DNA of 64,000 bases from FEN-1279 sp964400285. Its GTDB lineage: Bacteria; Bacteroidota; Ignavibacteria; Tepidaquicellales; Tepidaquicellaceae. This document shows positions 27,514 to 37,548 of the stretch, in pieces. Numbering within the stretch: position 1 is the stretch's first letter; each line of letters starts with the position of its first letter. The notes under the pieces were generated by a model. It was not told where the DNA came from and did not search any database. It was given only the letters and a program-made list of their open reading frames with translations. The position numbers and the translations under genes were made by a program. The stretch lies in assembly GCA_964400285.1 (NCBI GenBank), contig CAYNTK010000002.1, positions 124,001-188,000 on the forward strand, given 5' to 3'.

Positions 27514-29181
27514 ATGCCGAAGTTTAATACATCTTTGAAAAAAGATTCTGCGTTTGAAAAGCGAGTTAGCTATCATAAAGGATTACTCGAAAAGATTAAT
27601 CACATTTCGGAAGAAATAAAAAAAGCAGGCGGTGAAAAAGCTATAGAGAAAATTCATTCGCAAAGGAAACTGCACGCAAGGGAGCGGATTGAACTGCTAA
27701 TCGATAAAGAGACTTTTTTTATAGAGCTTGGACTTTTTGCGGCATACGGAATGTATAAGGAATACGGCGGGGCACCTTCTTCGGGAACGATTTTTGGTGT
27801 GGGTAAAATTCACGGACGAGACTGCGTAATAGTGGCAAATGATGCAACTGTGAAAGCGGGTGCGTGGTTTCCGATTACTTGCAAAAAAAATCTGCGTGCC
27901 CAGGAAATCGCTATGGAAAACAGATTACCTATTATCTATTTAGTAGATTCAGCTGGTGTATTTTTACCTTTACAAGATGAAATTTTTCCTGATAAAGAGC
28001 ATTTTGGCAGGATATTCAGGAATAATGCAATACTCAGTTCGATGGGAATTCCACAGATAGCGGCGATTATGGGTCCCTGCGTAGCAGGCGGAGCTTACCT
28101 TCCGATTATGAGCGATGAAACTATAATAGTCGAAGGCACGGGAAGCATTTTTCTTGCAGGACCGCATCTTGTAAAAGCGGCAATCGGAGAAGTGATTGAT
28201 TCGGAAAATTTAGGCGGAGGCGAAGTAACGACTGCAATTTCAGGAATTACAGATGAGAAAGTCCCTGATGATGAAACTGCAATTGAAAAAATCAGAAGTT
28301 TGGTAAGTAAATTTGGAAAAACCGAAAATGCAGGTTTTGATAGAATCAAACCTGAAAAACCTTTATTCTCACCTGAAGAAATTTACGGAGTGATCCCCGA
28401 GGACAGCACTAAACCATATAACACTTATGAGTTAATTTATAGAATAATTGATAACGGAGACTTCGATGAATATAAACCGACTTACGGACAGACATTAATA
28501 ACGGGCTATGCAAGGATAGACGGCTGGGCTGTGGGAATTGTAGCAAATCAAAGAGACGTAGTAAAAAAGAAAATGCCAAAAGGAGGAACGGAAATACAAA
28601 TGGGCGGTGTGATTTATTCAGATTCGGCGGATAAGGCAACAAGATTTATTATGAACTGTAATCAAAGAAAAATCCCATTGCTCTTTTTGCAGGACGTAAC
28701 GGGATTTATGGTCGGCTCACAGTCGGAGCATGGAGGAATTATTAAAGACGGTGCTAAAATGGTGAATGCAGTTGCGAATTCAACCGTACCAAAAATTACA
28801 ATTATAATTGGAAACAGCTACGGAGCAGGAAACTATGCAATGTGCGGTAAAGCGTATGACCCGCGTTTCATCTTCGCTTATCCAAATGCAAAAATAGCTG
28901 TAATGGGAGGAGCACAAGCATCGAATGTATTGCTCGATATTAAAATCGGGCAAATGAAAAAGCAAGGGAAAGAAATACATAAAGAGGACAAGAAAAAATT
29001 CCTCGAGGAAATTCAAAAAAAATATGAAGAGCAGACAAATGTATTATATGCGGCATCAAGGCTTTGGATAGATGATATAATTGACCCCGCAGAAACAAGA
29101 GAGATAGTTTCTTATTGCATAGGACTTGTAAATAATAATCCCGAAATAAAAAAGTTTAATACGGGAGTAATACAAACATAA
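27514..29181 (+). CDS. Acyl-CoA carboxylase, carboxyltransferase (beta) subunit
   Basis: A 555-residue carboxyltransferase of the biotin-dependent acyl-CoA carboxylases, with N and C crotonase-like halves. 'KLHARERIELLID' near residue 55, 'VDSAGVFLPLQDEIFPD' and 'FGRIFRNNA' in the first half resemble the methylcrotonyl-CoA carboxylase beta chain more than the propionyl-CoA type. The second half has 'QDVTGFMVG' and 'GNSYGAGNYAMCGKAYDPRF'. The reaction would transfer CO2 from carboxybiotin to an acyl-CoA, probably in leucine breakdown. No biotin carboxylase or biotin-carrier gene is adjacent, so the partner subunit must be elsewhere. The 3-methylcrotonyl specificity is an inference. Confidence 0.9.
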   Translation: MPKFNTSLKKDSAFEKRVSYHKGLLEKINHISEEIKKAGGEKAIEKIHSQRKLHARERIELLIDKETFFIELGLFAAYGMYKEYGGAPSSGTIFGVGKIHGRDCVIVANDATVKAGAWFPITCKKNLRAQEIAMENRLPIIYLVDSAGVFLPLQDEIFPDKEHFGRIFRNNAILSSMGIPQIAAIMGPCVAGGAYLPIMSDETIIVEGTGSIFLAGPHLVKAAIGEVIDSENLGGGEVTTAISGITDEKVPDDETAIEKIRSLVSKFGKTENAGFDRIKPEKPLFSPEEIYGVIPEDSTKPYNTYELIYRIIDNGDFDEYKPTYGQTLITGYARIDGWAVGIVANQRDVVKKKMPKGGTEIQMGGVIYSDSADKATRFIMNCNQRKIPLLFLQDVTGFMVGSQSEHGGIIKDGAKMVNAVANSTVPKITIIIGNSYGAGNYAMCGKAYDPRFIFAYPNAKIAVMGGAQASNVLLDIKIGQMKKQGKEIHKEDKKKFLEEIQKKYEEQTNVLYAASRLWIDDIIDPAETREIVSYCIGLVNNNPEIKKFNTGVIQT

Positions 29182-29220
29182 AAAAATTTACCACTAAGTG
29201 CACTCAGAACACGAAGGGGT

Positions 29221-29883
29221 TTAATCTTTAATACATCTAACATATAATCCAAATTCTTTATCATAATTTGGACGATAAACATCAGGTATGCTTCCTATTA
29301 CATTTCTGAACCATACCCTTTGGGAATTAAATTCCGTAGAAGACCAAAATAATGCATTCCTGCCTTTATTACTGAAATATCCGTCGTGTGTACGGTATCC
29401 ACCAGGCAATGCATTAAATCCGCTGCTATTATTTCCTGCAAAATTTTCGTCCCATCCAGTTGTACTTTTCATTTTCGTTCCTGCATTTTCTGCACCGCCA
29501 AGAAAATCTGTAAGTTGAGTCCACTCTTCATCTGATGGAACGTGCCAGCCTTCGGGAGCTAAACCACGTGGGTCGTTTACAGCATACCAATTATATATTT
29601 TTCCGTAAGTCGTACCATTTTCAGAACTGTTTTCATAATAGCACCAGGCACCTGTAGTAAGTTTATCCCATTCTTCTTTATCCTGAACCTGCGGTATTTC
29701 ATCACCATTGCGGTAATGTGAAACATTCAGATTTTCAGCCATCCATTCCTGCTTGCCGATTTTCACTGTTTTATATGTATTGCCATCTTTATCGGTAACC
29801 TGTGAAAAAGAATTATTAAAAAGCAAAGAGAAATAAATTACAAAAAACAAAATTGTGAACATAATTTTTTGTGTCATAATCAT
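29221..29883 (-). CDS. Secreted FISUMP-domain protein
   Basis: A 220-residue protein with a signal peptide (about 1-27) and a single Fibrobacter succinogenes major paralogous (FISUMP) domain. The domain shows 'DKDGNTYKTVKIGKQEWMAE', 'GKIYNWYAV', 'APEGWHVPSDEEWTQL', 'GFNALPGGYR', 'FWSST' and the final 'GLYVRCIKD'. The domain is abundant in the Fibrobacterota-Chlorobi-Bacteroidota group and is thought to be an extracellular fold related to C-type-lectin-like/formylglycine-generating modules. No role is established. Confidence 0.9.
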   Translation of the reverse strand: MIMTQKIMFTILFFVIYFSLLFNNSFSQVTDKDGNTYKTVKIGKQEWMAENLNVSHYRNGDEIPQVQDKEEWDKLTTGAWCYYENSSENGTTYGKIYNWYAVNDPRGLAPEGWHVPSDEEWTQLTDFLGGAENAGTKMKSTTGWDENFAGNNSSGFNALPGGYRTHDGYFSNKGRNALFWSSTEFNSQRVWFRNVIGSIPDVYRPNYDKEFGLYVRCIKD

Positions 29884-30077
29884 TTTATTTATTTTTATAA
29901 TTATTAAGAAGAAGTTAATAACTTTTTTCGAGTAAATCTAAAAAGTTTTTTTCACAAATACAATTAATTAAAAATTTAAATATATGATTTAACATTTAAT
30001 GATTCTTATGAATGATAAATCCATTTAATTTAATTCGTTAATAAGCTATTTTATATGATATTAATAAAATTATTGAA

Positions 30078-32810
30078 TTGATTTCTTCAAAAGAAATAAG
30101 GAAGCAGTTTTTAGATTTTTTTAAGGAAAAAGGGCACACTATTGTTCCCTCTTCGCCTGTTGTACCATACGACGACCCGACACTGCTTTTTTCAAATGCG
30201 GGTATGAATCAATTTAAAGATGTTTTTCTTGGATTGGGGTCACGTGAATATAAACGAGCAGCCAATACTCAAAAATGCATTCGTGCTGGTGGAAAGCATA
30301 ACGACTTGGAAGAAGTTGGATTCGATGGTTATCATCATACTTTTTTCGAAATGCTTGGTAATTGGTCTTTCGGTGATTATTATAAAAAAGAAGCTATCAA
30401 ATGGGGTTGGGAATTATTAACAAAAATCTGGAAATTGCCAAAAGATAGACTTTGGGCAACAGTTTATAGAACAGATGATGAAGCATTTGAGTTTTGGAAA
30501 TCCGAAACTGACATAGACCATACACATATACTACGATTCGATGAGAAAGATAATTTTTGGGAAATGGGAGAAACAGGACCGTGTGGACCATGCTCAGAGG
30601 TGCATTTCGACTTAACTAAAAAAGGGTGTAAAGCAGAAGATATAAATGCAGGGCTGGAAGATGTAATTGAAATCTGGAATTTGGTTTTTATTCAATACAA
30701 TAGAGATGAAAACGGTAAACTCCATCCACTGCCTTCAAAACACGTGGATACGGGAATGGGATTTGAAAGAATTGTTAGAGTGATTAATAACAAAAAATCT
30801 AATTATGATACAGATATTTTTGAACCGATAATAAATGAGATTACAAAAATAACAAGTTCATTATATAAAGATGAAAACATTTCATCAATAAATGCTATAG
30901 CTGACCATATAAGAGCTTTAACATTTGCCATTTGTGATGGAGCTATTCCATCGAATGAAGGCAGAGGATATGTATTAAGGAGAATATTGAGACGTGCTTC
31001 ACGGCTTGCAAGAAAACTAAATTATAAAAAGCCATTGCTTTTTAAACTGGTAGATTCAGTCGTTAATAATTTTAAAGATGTATTCCCTGAGCTTATCGAA
31101 AAAAAAGATTTTATAATAAATATTATCAAATCAGAGGAGGAAAGTTTTAATCTGACGCTTGATAGAGGGCTGGAATTATTTAATGAAGTTTATAAAAAGA
31201 TAAAAGATAACAAAGAAAAAATTTTCCCGGGGGAAGAAGCATTCAAGCTATACGACACTTATGGTTTCCCTATAGATTTAACTCAATTAATGCTTCGTGA
31301 ATATGGTTTTGAAGTAGATATGAAAAAATTCGAAGAAGAAATGAACAAGCAAAAAGAAAGAGCAAGAGCCGCAAGGAAGGATGATATTATTCTTGTATCT
31401 TCAAAAGGATTTGAATTAGATGAAAAAACGAAGAAACAAAATCCACTTTATAATCCGTGGGATTTAAAAAAAGAAGGAGTTAAAACGGAGATTTTGAAAG
31501 TGGAACGGATAGCAAATTCGGATATGGAAATCTTTGTGTTAAAAGAAAATCCGTTTTATTCTGAAGCAGGCGGTCAGGTAAGCGATACAGGAAAATTAAT
31601 ATTTCCCGATGGAAACGAACTCGAAGTAATTGACAGTCAAAATAATAATTTTGTATATGTTAAAAACCCAGACAGAAAAAATATTTTTCACAAAGAAGTT
31701 ATTGCAAAAGTAGATTATAAGAGAAGAAGAGCAATTATGAGAAATCATTCTGCCACTCACCTACTCCACGAAGCATTAAGGCAGGTTCTCGGAAATCACG
31801 TTAAGCAAATGGGTTCGCTGGTAACATATGACTATTTAAGGTTTGACTTTCCGCATTTTAAAAAGCTTACAAACGAAGAAATTACTGCTATCGAAGATTT
31901 AGTAAACGATAAAATTAAAAATGCAATACAAGTTCAAACTCTTAAGGACATTACGATTGAAGAAGCCAATATAATTCCTAATGTAAAAAAAATATTCGGG
32001 GAAAAATACGGAAGCAAAGTAAGAGTTGTAACTATGGATAAAAACTTTGCTGTGGAATTTTGTGGGGGAACACATGTGGACAATACAAGCGATATTGGAT
32101 TATTTAAAATAATTAAAGAAGAAAGTATATCTTCGGGTGTAAGAAGGATATTTGCAAAAACAGGTGAAGGGATTCTGGATTTAATAGAGGAAAACTCTAA
32201 AAAGATTGAAGAAATTATGAAAGAATTGCCTGATAAGTATTCAAAAGAATTTAAAACTTCAATCGAAGAAATTAGAAAAGAAATGCAGAATGCCGATTTC
32301 AGAGATATTGTAACAATGAAGCAAATACTCGACAGACAAAGTAATTTAATGAAATCACTTTATGACCTAAAAGAAAAATATATCGAAGAGAAAAGGCAAA
32401 ATGAAAAGAAACTACTTAAAGAAAATCTGACATATTTGTTTGAAAAATTAGATGAGTTGATTGATAAATCCCCTTCTCAAAATGGAATAAAAATTATTGC
32501 TACAAAATTAGATGTAAAAAATACAGATGAATTTAAAGAAATTGGTGATAAATTAAGAGAAAAGATTTTAAATGGAGTAGGATTAATTGCATCGGTAATA
32601 AATGGGAAAGTTAATCTTGTATGCTCTGTAAGTGATAATCTGATTAAAGAAAAAAATCTAAATGCAGGTAAATTAATTTCAAATGTTGCGAAAGAACTTG
32701 GAGGAGGAGGAGGAGGCAGACCTCAACTTGCAACTGCTGGAGGAAAAGATATAGAAAAAATAGATATGGTTTTAGAAAAATTTATTAACGATATTAAATT
32801 ACAATTATAA
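30078..32810 (+). CDS. alaS: Alanyl-tRNA synthetase
   Basis: A 910-residue class II synthetase that charges tRNA-Ala. The catalytic domain begins 'EIRKQFLDFFKEKGHTIVPS' and has 'FSNAGMNQFKDVFLG' and 'GYVLRRILRRASRLARK'. The editing domain has 'HSATHLLHEALRQVLG' and the distal zinc motif 'CGGTH'; the C-terminal domain ends 'ELGGGGGGRPQLATAGG'. Translation appears to start at TTG: no in-frame ATG lies upstream before a stop, and the TTG gives the expected N-terminus. It forms a pair with the nucleotidyltransferase 7 nt downstream. Confidence 0.97.
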   Translation: MISSKEIRKQFLDFFKEKGHTIVPSSPVVPYDDPTLLFSNAGMNQFKDVFLGLGSREYKRAANTQKCIRAGGKHNDLEEVGFDGYHHTFFEMLGNWSFGDYYKKEAIKWGWELLTKIWKLPKDRLWATVYRTDDEAFEFWKSETDIDHTHILRFDEKDNFWEMGETGPCGPCSEVHFDLTKKGCKAEDINAGLEDVIEIWNLVFIQYNRDENGKLHPLPSKHVDTGMGFERIVRVINNKKSNYDTDIFEPIINEITKITSSLYKDENISSINAIADHIRALTFAICDGAIPSNEGRGYVLRRILRRASRLARKLNYKKPLLFKLVDSVVNNFKDVFPELIEKKDFIINIIKSEEESFNLTLDRGLELFNEVYKKIKDNKEKIFPGEEAFKLYDTYGFPIDLTQLMLREYGFEVDMKKFEEEMNKQKERARAARKDDIILVSSKGFELDEKTKKQNPLYNPWDLKKEGVKTEILKVERIANSDMEIFVLKENPFYSEAGGQVSDTGKLIFPDGNELEVIDSQNNNFVYVKNPDRKNIFHKEVIAKVDYKRRRAIMRNHSATHLLHEALRQVLGNHVKQMGSLVTYDYLRFDFPHFKKLTNEEITAIEDLVNDKIKNAIQVQTLKDITIEEANIIPNVKKIFGEKYGSKVRVVTMDKNFAVEFCGGTHVDNTSDIGLFKIIKEESISSGVRRIFAKTGEGILDLIEENSKKIEEIMKELPDKYSKEFKTSIEEIRKEMQNADFRDIVTMKQILDRQSNLMKSLYDLKEKYIEEKRQNEKKLLKENLTYLFEKLDELIDKSPSQNGIKIIATKLDVKNTDEFKEIGDKLREKILNGVGLIASVINGKVNLVCSVSDNLIKEKNLNAGKLISNVAKELGGGGGGRPQLATAGGKDIEKIDMVLEKFINDIKLQL

Positions 32811-32817
32811 AAATATT

Positions 32818-33816
32818 ATGAAAGTAATAATTCCCGTAGCTGGTATTGGCACAAGATTAAGACCACATACACTAACTCAACCAAAAGTTTTGATAAATGT
32901 TGCTGGATATCCTATGATATATCATATAATAAATCAGATTATCAAAGATAAAATTGCATCTTCAATCATACTGATTACAGGGAATATGAGCGAGCAAATC
33001 GAAAATTACCTGAATCAAACATTTAAATTTAATTTCAATTATGTAATACAAAAAAAACCACTTGGATTAGGACACGCAATATATTGTGCAAAAGAAGCAT
33101 TTTCAAACGATAAAGATGAAGAAGTTTTAATTATTTTAGGTGATACTCTTTTCGATGTCGATTTAAAAAAAATGTGTAGTAATAGATACTCCGTAATTGG
33201 AATTAAAAAAGTCGAAGACCCGAGAATGTATGGAGTTGTAGAAAAAAATTCTAAAGGTTTTATCACACGTTTTGTTGAGAAGCCATCTTCGACTAAGATA
33301 TCTTTATCAAATGAAGCTATTGTTGGATTATATTACCTGAAAAGTTCTAAGATATTATTTGATTCACTCGAATATATCATAAAAAATAATATTAAAAGTA
33401 AAAACGAATTTCAGTTAACCGATGCTTTGGAAAGAATGCTCATATATAAAGAAAAAATGAAGACTTATACAGTAAATGGCTGGCTCGATTGCGGAAAACC
33501 TGAAACCTTACTCGAAACGAACTCTTATCTATTAAAAAAATCAAATAAGAAATATAAAATTAAAGGTTCAATAATAAAATCCCCCGTTTTCATCGGGAAA
33601 AATTCAACGATAACAAACAGTCTTATTGGACCTAATGTAACTATTGGTAATTCTTGTATTATTAATAACTGTATTATCGAAAATTCTATTATAGATTCAA
33701 ATAGTTATATAGAAAATGTAATATTACAAGATTCTATAATTGGTAAAAACTGTAAAGTTACTCAAAAAAAGATGACCTATAATCTTGGTGAATATTCCGA
33801 AAAAATTCAGGGTTAA
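32818..33816 (+). CDS. Sugar-nucleotide nucleotidyltransferase with left-handed beta-helix tail
   Basis: A 332-residue NTP_transferase protein. The N-terminal signature 'IPVAGIGTRLRPHTLTQPKV' binds the nucleotide; 'LGDTLFDVD' holds the metal-binding Asp region; 'IVGLYYL' and 'NGWLDCGKPETLLETN' follow. Residues about 245-320 are hexapeptide repeats ('SPVFIGKNSTITNSLIGPNV') forming a left-handed helix. It could be a glucose-1-phosphate thymidylyl- or uridylyltransferase or a mannose-1-phosphate guanylyltransferase; sequence alone does not decide. It likely supplies activated sugars for surface polysaccharide. Its stop codon abuts the converging YARHG gene directly. Confidence 0.9.
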   Translation: MKVIIPVAGIGTRLRPHTLTQPKVLINVAGYPMIYHIINQIIKDKIASSIILITGNMSEQIENYLNQTFKFNFNYVIQKKPLGLGHAIYCAKEAFSNDKDEEVLIILGDTLFDVDLKKMCSNRYSVIGIKKVEDPRMYGVVEKNSKGFITRFVEKPSSTKISLSNEAIVGLYYLKSSKILFDSLEYIIKNNIKSKNEFQLTDALERMLIYKEKMKTYTVNGWLDCGKPETLLETNSYLLKKSNKKYKIKGSIIKSPVFIGKNSTITNSLIGPNVTIGNSCIINNCIIENSIIDSNSYIENVILQDSIIGKNCKVTQKKMTYNLGEYSEKIQG

Positions 33817-34305
33817 CTATTTCTTCTTATTTTGTTCTTCTAAAATTTCTATTGTTCTAACATTATGCCTTTCCAATTCGGTTAGCATTTTTTCCACATC
33901 TCTATATTTTGGTTTATACCATTTCTGACTTGAAAAATAAGATTTCATTTCTTCATCTTGAAAAATATAACCGTGTCTTGCGAGTATTTCATTTTTCAAA
34001 ACTTTCTTATCAAAATCGGATAGACCATTTAAGTCTTCCTTAGTTATTTCTCTTACCGAAGCAAAAGGAAATCTACCGGGATATTTTCCTGTTTGATTGT
34101 TTTCTTCAACTGCTTTTTCGTATTCTTCTTTAGCTTTTTTCAGTTCTTCTTCCTTCTGCTTTGAAAGATTTTCGAGCTCTTTTTTCTCCTGCTCCAATTT
34201 TTTTTCTGTTTCTTTTAAATCCTGACCGATTTGCTTTATTTTATCATCTTTTTTAGAACAAGAGACTAAAAATAAGCATAATAAAATTGTTGTAATTATT
34301 CTCAT
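33817..34305 (-). CDS. YARHG-domain lipoprotein
   Basis: A 162-residue lipoprotein: hydrophobic signal about 1-15 with lipobox 'FLVSC'. A Lys/Glu-rich coiled coil follows (about 20-75, 'KKLEQEKKELENLSKQKEEE'), then a C-terminal YARHG domain (about 95-150) with the signature 'KNEILARHGYIF' and 'YFSSQKWYKPKY'. The domain is extracytoplasmic and of unknown function. The gene converges on, and exactly abuts, the nucleotidyltransferase gene. Confidence 0.9.
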   Translation of the reverse strand: MRIITTILLCLFLVSCSKKDDKIKQIGQDLKETEKKLEQEKKELENLSKQKEEELKKAKEEYEKAVEENNQTGKYPGRFPFASVREITKEDLNGLSDFDKKVLKNEILARHGYIFQDEEMKSYFSSQKWYKPKYRDVEKMLTELERHNVRTIEILEEQNKKK

Positions 34306-34359
34306 AATATTAGTTTTTTTTAATTTATTAAATTGAAAATTGTTTAAAAATGTAAATGG

Positions 34360-34707
34360 TTATCTCTGTAAATTTTCTTTATTACCTGCATTCCAATTTA
34401 GCAATCCCTGCTGAATAGATTTTCTCAGACTTGACCACAGAAATTTCTTAGATGATGGATTATTCTCCCCACCAATAATTATATATTGATTATTTTTATC
34501 GAGTAAATTAACAGTTAATATATACCTTTCCATTTTTGGGGATAAACCAAGGTCATTTTGTAACTGAACAAAAATAATATCATCTTCCGAGGATGCATAA
34601 ATATTAAAGTATTTCCAGTTTCTTGGAGAATCTTCCTTATAAGATTTTCCAGTGCAACCAATAACTAAAAAAGTTATTATAAATGCCAATACTATTTTAG
34701 TTTTCAT
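34360..34707 (-). CDS. Small lipoprotein of unknown function
   Basis: The frame is open from 34812, but that longer form would overlap the vWA gene and start with a non-secretory segment. The ATG at 34707 gives a clean lipoprotein signal, 'MKTKIVLAFIITFLVIGC', so this start is chosen (about 115 residues). The mature part contains 'WKYFNIYASSEDDIIFVQLQ' and resembles no family I know. It follows the vWA gene by 26 nt on the same strand, so the two are probably co-transcribed. Confidence 0.7.
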   Translation of the reverse strand: MKTKIVLAFIITFLVIGCTGKSYKEDSPRNWKYFNIYASSEDDIIFVQLQNDLGLSPKMERYILTVNLLDKNNQYIIIGGENNPSSKKFLWSSLRKSIQQGLLNWNAGNKENLQR

Positions 34708-34733
34708 ATTTTTAAAATAATTTTTTAAATAAA

Positions 34734-36806
34734 TTATTTTTTTTCCAGTTTCTTCGAATAAATCATTTCTATTATAACAAAAATTAATGCAAATATTATT
34801 GAAGTTTTCCAAAGCTCAAATCCATTTCTTGATTTTTGAATTACTTGATTAAAATCTGACTGTTGATTGATAAATTCAACATTTTTCAAATTATAATTTG
34901 CATAAAATTCTTTTAAATCATCTTTCTCCGATTTTCTAATATCACTCTCAGTTGAATCCCTATTAAGTGTAAAATAATTTTTATCATAATTAGGTGGAAA
35001 AGTAATGGAATATATACCAGGTTCTTTATATGTTTCATTATAATTTATTGATAATGTCTTTTTTTTATTAAAAAATATTACATTAGTTTTACCTACAATA
35101 TTATTTTGATAGAGATACTCTCCATTACTTAAGTAAAAGATGCTTTTATTTATAATCAAAGGAAAAATACTTTTCTTTGGAAAATCTGACATTTCTTCAT
35201 CTCCTGAAACCGCACTGAAAATAAGTTTTCCATCACCTGAATTTGATTCAACAAGAAATATTTTCGAATCAGCTAATAATAATAGACCTACACTGTTTTC
35301 ATTTGGGATAATATTGTATATGAAATTAATTTTTGGCGATTCCACAAAATATCTGTCGCTCGATATTGTTAACTCTTGATTTTTAAATACTCCGTAAAAA
35401 ATCGGATGCTCAAAATCAATTCTTTGAAATTTATTATTTACTAAAGTATCAAAATTGTATTTAGAAATGTCATCAATTTTAAAAGCATTTAAACTTCTTA
35501 ACAGTTCATTATAACTTTTTATATCACTATTTCTTGAAGGAAATACCAATATACCTTTACCCTGTTGAATGTATTCGCTTAATAATTTAATCTCATTCTC
35601 TGAAAAACTTATTTTCCCAGTAATTATTCCCATATCGGTTTTAAACAATTCATCAGTAATATTATTCAAGTAACTAATATTATAAAACCTTTCTTTACCA
35701 TCATTATCATTTATTTTTTCAGCGGATTCTATTGCTAATTTAACATATTTAAAATTTAATTCATTATTCCCAATCATTCCAATTTTAATATCTTCTGGAA
35801 TGTAAAAAGAAAAATAATACTTATTATCTTGATTAATTTCATCTTCAAAAAAATCATCTTGAACAAGTTCGACAAAACCTGCTGAGCTACCGCTTTTCAA
35901 AGGTTTAAAAGAAAAATAAATTTCTTTTCTTTCGAGCGAAACCAAATCAACAACTGTTTCTCCAACTTTTTTATCGTCAACAAATAGATTTATTTGTTTG
36001 TTTAAAGCATTAAATTTATTATGATTTTTCAAAACAACAGATAATTTAATGTCTTTATTATTTTCAAGAATTTTTGTTTCGATTTTTGCCTTTTCTAACG
36101 AAATATTATTTGCCTCTCTTTTTCCTATTTCGAGATTGTAAAAATAAATATTATTATTTAAATCTTTGAAAAGGTCTTTATCAACATTTTTGGATTGCAA
36201 ATTTATCTTCTGAAAATCACTAATCACAAAAACTTCATATAATGGAAAATTCTGGTTTTTGATTATATCTTTAGCATAATTAAACAAAAATGGTAAATCA
36301 AACGGAACAGAAGTCAATTCAAGATTTTTTAAAGAATCGATTAAATCAGGAATATCTTTTGATTCTCCTTTCTCAAAACTTTTTAAATGTGATGAAGTTA
36401 TTAGAAATATTTTATCATTTGTATTATATAGTTTCAAGATATTTTGTAAAGAACTTTTAGCTTGTTCGAAATAACTACCGTTTTCATCTTTTACAGACAT
36501 GCTAAATGAATTATCGAAAATAAATATTCCGCATTTTCTAATATCGGGATCTGTTCCAAATAAATATCCTTTATAAATCGGATTTGAAAATGCAAGAACA
36601 AGTAAAATAATAATAATAATTCTGAATATGAGTAAAAGAAGTTGTTTAATTCTAATTCTACGAAGTTTTGATTTTTGTATCTCTTTAAGAAACATTAAGG
36701 TCGAAAATTCCATTTTTTTAACCTTATGCAAATTAAAAAGATGCAAAAAAATAGGGATTAAGATTGCAAATAGTCCAAATAATATATAAGGATTTAAAAA
36801 GCTCAA
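34734..36806 (-). CDS. BatA/vWFA-type membrane protein
   Basis: A 690-residue inner-membrane protein. The N-terminal 'FLNPYILFGLFAILIPIFLH' and 'EFSTLMFLKEIQKSKLRRIR' are the BatA N-terminal region, with membrane helices at about 5-22 and 55-74. A von Willebrand A-like domain follows, with the metal site D98-N-S-F-S102 in 'IFIFDNSFSMS'. A long extracytoplasmic portion and a C-terminal transmembrane helix (about 668-684) complete it. In Bacteroidota, Bat proteins accompany MoxR ATPases; none is present here. Similar solo proteins are common in Ignavibacteria and their role is unknown. It is divergent from the thiamine pyrophosphokinase gene. Confidence 0.85.
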   Translation of the reverse strand: MSFLNPYILFGLFAILIPIFLHLFNLHKVKKMEFSTLMFLKEIQKSKLRRIRIKQLLLLIFRIIIIILLVLAFSNPIYKGYLFGTDPDIRKCGIFIFDNSFSMSVKDENGSYFEQAKSSLQNILKLYNTNDKIFLITSSHLKSFEKGESKDIPDLIDSLKNLELTSVPFDLPFLFNYAKDIIKNQNFPLYEVFVISDFQKINLQSKNVDKDLFKDLNNNIYFYNLEIGKREANNISLEKAKIETKILENNKDIKLSVVLKNHNKFNALNKQINLFVDDKKVGETVVDLVSLERKEIYFSFKPLKSGSSAGFVELVQDDFFEDEINQDNKYYFSFYIPEDIKIGMIGNNELNFKYVKLAIESAEKINDNDGKERFYNISYLNNITDELFKTDMGIITGKISFSENEIKLLSEYIQQGKGILVFPSRNSDIKSYNELLRSLNAFKIDDISKYNFDTLVNNKFQRIDFEHPIFYGVFKNQELTISSDRYFVESPKINFIYNIIPNENSVGLLLLADSKIFLVESNSGDGKLIFSAVSGDEEMSDFPKKSIFPLIINKSIFYLSNGEYLYQNNIVGKTNVIFFNKKKTLSINYNETYKEPGIYSITFPPNYDKNYFTLNRDSTESDIRKSEKDDLKEFYANYNLKNVEFINQQSDFNQVIQKSRNGFELWKTSIIFALIFVIIEMIYSKKLEKK

Positions 36807-36898
36807 AATAATCTTTTATAAATTGTTTTTACGGTTTAAAGGTTTTATTTTAATCAGTTATATTTTAAAATTCTATGTAAATCGGAGAAAAATATTAA

Positions 36899-37537
36899 AT
36901 GGATAAAATTGATGCAATAATTTTTTTAAAAGGAAATTTTTCCTTTAAATTATTTCAGAAATATTATAAAAAAGAAATATATTTAATATGTGCGGATGGT
37001 GCCTCAAATTATCTAAAAAAAAATAAAATCATTCCTAATATTATTTTAGGTGATTTGGATTCATCGAAAAAAAAAGTTTTAAATTATTTTAAGCAAAAAG
37101 GGGTTGAGATTAGAAAAATAGATGACCAAGAAACAACAGACTTCGAAAAATCTTTGTTATATTGTATAGAAAATAATCTTAAAAATATTTTAATTTTTGG
37201 TGCATCAAGCGATAGACAAGACCATACGTTAAATAATTATAGCATATTAAAACGTTATTATAAAGCATTAAATTTGAAAATCATAGATAAAAAATTCGAA
37301 ATCTTTTTCATCGATAAAAATATTAAATTTGATTTTAAAAAAAATAAATTAATCTCTATGATGCCCTTACCTTTAGCTAAAGGAATTAATACTAAAGGAT
37401 TAAAATATAAGCTGGAAAACGAAGACCTTGAATTCGGCATAAGAGAAGGAACTTTGAATATTTCCGAAAGTAAGGATATTTCAATAGAATTTATTTCTGG
37501 TGATTTATTATTATTCAGACCTCATTTCCATAAGTAA
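36899..37537 (+). CDS. thiN: Thiamine pyrophosphokinase
   Basis: A 212-residue enzyme converting thiamine and ATP to thiamine diphosphate. Motifs in order: 'CADGAS' (31-36), 'GDLDS' (51-55), 'DQETTDFEKSL' (76-86) and 'GASSDRQDHTLNN' (101-113), all diagnostic of the family. The C-terminal beta-sandwich is present ('GTLNISESKDISIEF'). It is the first gene of a forward cluster, with a symporter starting 11 nt downstream. I see no TPP-riboswitch-like sequence upstream. Confidence 0.93.
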   Translation: MDKIDAIIFLKGNFSFKLFQKYYKKEIYLICADGASNYLKKNKIIPNIILGDLDSSKKKVLNYFKQKGVEIRKIDDQETTDFEKSLLYCIENNLKNILIFGASSDRQDHTLNNYSILKRYYKALNLKIIDKKFEIFFIDKNIKFDFKKNKLISMMPLPLAKGINTKGLKYKLENEDLEFGIREGTLNISESKDISIEFISGDLLLFRPHFHK

Positions 37538-37548
37538 TAAAAGTAGTA

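Noticed and set aside
34708..34812. N-terminal extension of the lipoprotein at 34360
   Set aside because: It would overlap the vWA gene and bury the lipoprotein signal; the ATG at 34707 is the sensible start.
36807..36898. TPP riboswitch upstream of the thiamine pyrophosphokinase gene
   Set aside because: The 92-nt gap is AT-rich and lacks the conserved CUGAGA and ACCUGA-type elements.
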